Positions 7,012 to 9,247 of a DNA stretch of 9,247 nt are shown here, in pieces. Source of the stretch: Gaiellasilicea sp963730405 (lineage in GTDB: Bacteria; Actinomycetota; Thermoleophilia; Gaiellales; Gaiellaceae). Numbering within the stretch: position 1 is the first letter of the stretch; each line of letters starts with the position of its first letter. A program made the translations under genes and the position numbers. The stretch is from NCBI GenBank assembly GCA_963730405.1, contig CAVSRW010000007.1, positions 1 to 9,247 on the forward strand, given 5' to 3'. The notes under the pieces were generated by a model. The model made no database searches, was not told the origin of the DNA, and was given only the letters and a program-made list of their open reading frames with translations.

Positions 7012-8066
7012 CGAGATCCGGCTTCTCCTCGCCTTCGCGCTTGCGGCGGGCCTCGTCCAGCTGACGGTGCCGCTGGCCATCCGGCTGGCGAACCGCACCG
7101 GCTTCCTGGACAACCCCGGCGGCTACAAGCAGCACGGGCGGTCGACGCCGTACCTCGGCGGGCTCGGCGTGATGGCGGCGGCGCTGCCGATCGCGCTCGT
7201 GTTCGGCGGCGGCAGCAGCGACGTGCTCGATCATCGTCGGCTGCGCGGCCTTCCTGTGCCTGGTCGGGACGGCGGATGATCGGGTCAGCCTCGGCCCGCT
7301 GACGCGGGTGTTCGCCGAGTTCGTCGTCGCGCTGCGCGCTGTGGCAGTCGGATCTCTGCTGGATCCTCTGGGACAACTCGGCTCTGAATCTCGCGCTCAC
7401 GACGCTGTGGGTGGTCGGGCATCGTCAACGCCTTCAACCTGATGGACAACCTCGACGGCGCCACGGGCACGCTCGGGCGGCGTCTGCGCGGCCGGCGCTG
7501 CGGTGTTCGCCATCGCGAACGGCTACATCCTGCTCGCCGTGCCGGCGCTCGCCGTCTCGGCGGCCTGCCTCGGGTTCCTGCGCTTCAACCTCGCTCGCCC
7601 GTCGCGGGTGTTCCTCGGCGACGGCGGGAGCATGCCGGTCGGCCTCGTGGTGGCCGCGACGATCATGGCGGTGCCCGGCGACCGACGGCTTCGGCACCGC
7701 GGCCGTGTTCGCGGTCGTCCCGATCGTCGGCCTCGTGGTCCTCGACACCTCGCTCGTCGTCTTCTCGCGGCTCCGCCGCGGCGTGGGCGTCCTCACCGGT
7801 GGACGCGACCACCTGACCCACCGTCTCGTCCAGCTGCTCGGCACGCCGCGAGCCGTCGCGCTCGTGCTCGGCACGACGCAGGTCTTCCTGTGCGTGGTCG
7901 GCATCCTCCTCGCCGACTCGAGCATGGTCGCGGTGTTCGCGGCCTCGATGGGCTACGTGCTGCTCGGAGCGGGCGCGATCGCCGTGCTCGAGTGGAAGTA
8001 CGCCGGCGGCACCGCGACCGATCGCCCCGCCGCTCGCAGCCGGCGCAGCAAGAGTCCGGTTCCTGA
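7004..8066 (+). pseudogene. Frameshifted gene: WecA/TagO-type polyprenyl-phosphate sugar-1-phosphate transferase
   Basis: Read across frames, this is one multi-span membrane enzyme of about 350 residues. It would transfer a sugar phosphate from a UDP-sugar to undecaprenyl phosphate on the inner face of the membrane, the first step of glycan assembly. Family motifs appear in order: LDNPGGYKQHGRSTPYLGG near residues 31-49; the Asp pair in VGTADDRVSLGPL; VNAFNLMDNLDG, the metal/nucleophile region; FLGDGGSMPVG; and the C-terminal GGRDHLTHRLV. Hydrophobic spans lie between them. Net +1 shifts are at 7229, about 7335, about 7418, about 7475 and 7680. A last unresolved shift after about 7990 is needed to reach the likely TGA at 8064-8066; the end is therefore uncertain. 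Every conserved motif survives, which points to sequence errors rather than old decay. The first acceptor sugar (GlcNAc, GalNAc or other) is unknown. Confidence 0.84.
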
Positions 8067-8095
8067 CCGCGGCACCCGCCATCATCGAGCGTCCC

Positions 8096-9247
8096 GTGGA
8101 CGCCGCTTCGACCCCGACCCCTGCCCGCCCCGTGCGCATCCTGCGCGTGATCGCGCGGCTCAACATGGGCGGGCCCTCGCACCACGTCGGCCTGCTCGGC
8201 AGCCGCCTCGACCCCGAGCGCTACGAGACGCTGCTGCTGCACGGGGAGCTCGGTGCCGGCGAGGACTCGCTCGAGGAGTCGGTGCGGGCCCGCGGAATCG
8301 CGATGGCGCAGGTTCCGGGGCTTCGGCCCGAGCTGCGGCCTCAGGACGACGCGCGTGCGCTCGGCTCGATCACGCGGGCGATCCGGCGCCTGCGTCCCGA
8401 CATCGTCCACACCCACACCGCCAAGGCCGGGATGCTCGGCCGCACGCGCCGCCGTGATGGCCGGCGGGCCGCGGCCCGTGATCGTCCACACCTACCACGG
8501 GCACGTGCTCGAGGGCTACTTCGGCCCGGCGCGCAACGCCGCTGTACCGCGACCTCGAGCACCGGCTGGCGGGCGTGAGCGACGCGCTGATCGGCGTGAG
8601 CCAGGCGACGGTCGACGACCTCGTGCGGCTCGGCGTGGCGCCGCCGCGAGAAGTTCCGCGTGGTGCCGATCGGCCTCGACCTCGACCGCTTCCTCGACTC
8701 GACCCCGGCCGACGGCGCCGAGTTCCGCGCGCGAGTCGGGCGTGCGCGACGACGAGCTGCTGCTCACGTTCGTGGGGCGGCTCGTGCCGATCAAGCGGGT
8801 CGACGTGCTGCTGCGGGCGTTCGCGGTCGCGCGCGAGGCGGGCGCGCCGGTCCGGCTGGCGATCGTCGGAGACGGCGCGCTACGGGGCGAGCTCGAGCAG
8901 CTGGCCGCCGACCTCGGAGTCGTCCGAGCAGGTCTGGTTCGCGGGCTACCGGGCGGACACGATGCCGGTCGCGGCGGCCGCCGACATCGCGGTGCTGAGC
9001 TCGGACAACGAGGGCACGCCGGTGTCGCTGATCGAGGCGGGCGCGGCGGGCAAGCCGGCGGTCTCGACCGACGTCGGGGGCGTCGCGGACGTCGTGACGC
9101 GCCGAGACGGGCCTGCTGGCCCCGGCGGGCGACCACGAGCGGCTGGGGCGGGCCATCGCGGCGCTGGCGAGCGACGCCGAGGGACGCGACGCGGATGGGC
9201 GCGGCCGCCCGCGAGCACGTCCGGGGCCGCTACTCGGTCGACCGGCT
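8096..9247 (+). pseudogene. Frameshifted gene: GT4 family glycosyltransferase, 3' end outside window
   Basis: A GT-B fold retaining glycosyltransferase, expected to act at the inner membrane face by adding a sugar to the lipid-linked intermediate. The N-terminal domain has VRILRVIARLNMGGPSHHV, then DIVHTHTAKAGMLGR and VIVHTYHGHVLEGYF. The linker has VVPIGLDLDRF. The C-terminal domain has FVGRLVPIKRVD, LAIVGDG, VWFAGYRADT and the nucleotide-sugar motif EGTPVSLIEAGAAGKPAV, whose two Glu residues fit the EX7E signature. Net +1 shifts (or -2) lie at about 8447, 8541, 8644, 8739, 8922, 9102 and 9194; one-base removal restores continuous homology at nearly all. The GTG at 8096 is the best start, but no ribosome binding site is visible, and a fusion to the preceding gene is conceivable. 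The gene continues beyond the window. Confidence 0.84.

Noticed and set aside
5743..7113. 456-residue open frame on the minus strand, longer than the gene opposite
   Set aside because: Composition is typical of a GC-rich shadow; the opposite strand encodes a full epimerase with Rossmann loop and Tyr/Lys pair.
4212..9247. Many separate small genes in place of the three frameshifted genes
   Set aside because: The fragments join into three continuous family proteins with motifs in the correct order, so separate short genes are not credible.

Overview
The window is very GC-rich, with G or C at almost every third codon position. GTG and TTG starts are common. The proteins resemble those of high-GC Actinomycetota; the style (P450, WecA-like transferase and GT4 enzymes with Ala/Arg/Asp-rich proteins) would suit the Thermoleophilia/Solirubrobacterales, but that placement is an inference without any database search. 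No rRNA, tRNA, CRISPR array, transposase or phage gene was seen. The longest stretch without a gene is about 200 bases (5813-6012).

Left part (1-4077). A DUF6929-like gene runs leftward off the window edge. Only 23 bases separate its start from a divergent cytochrome P450 gene. A class I SAM methyltransferase gene follows the P450 on the same strand. It meets a leftward sugar-nucleotide epimerase gene (WbpP/GalE type) tail to tail, with a 26-base overlap. All four reading frames are clean.

Right part (4078-9247). Rightward genes follow: a secreted protein with seven 13-residue Asp-rich repeats of calcium-binding type and a clan GH-A glycoside hydrolase domain; a second NAD-dependent epimerase/dehydratase; a WecA/TagO-type polyprenyl-phosphate sugar-1-phosphate transferase; and a GT4 glycosyltransferase cut by the window edge. 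Together they look like part of an extracellular polysaccharide or cell-wall glycan locus. The epimerases would make activated sugars, the membrane transferase would load the first sugar onto a lipid carrier, the GT4 enzyme would extend it, and the secreted hydrolase would trim or remodel the product.

The most striking feature is that the hydrolase, the WecA-like gene and the GT4 gene are each broken by many single-base frameshifts. About twenty can be located, and almost all have the same net direction (+1). Removing one base at each restores well-conserved protein. The other five genes, including the epimerase between the broken ones, have none. Uncorrected sequencing or assembly insertions are the likeliest cause, but the confinement to particular genes deserves checking. 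I found no convincing new biological system beyond this.
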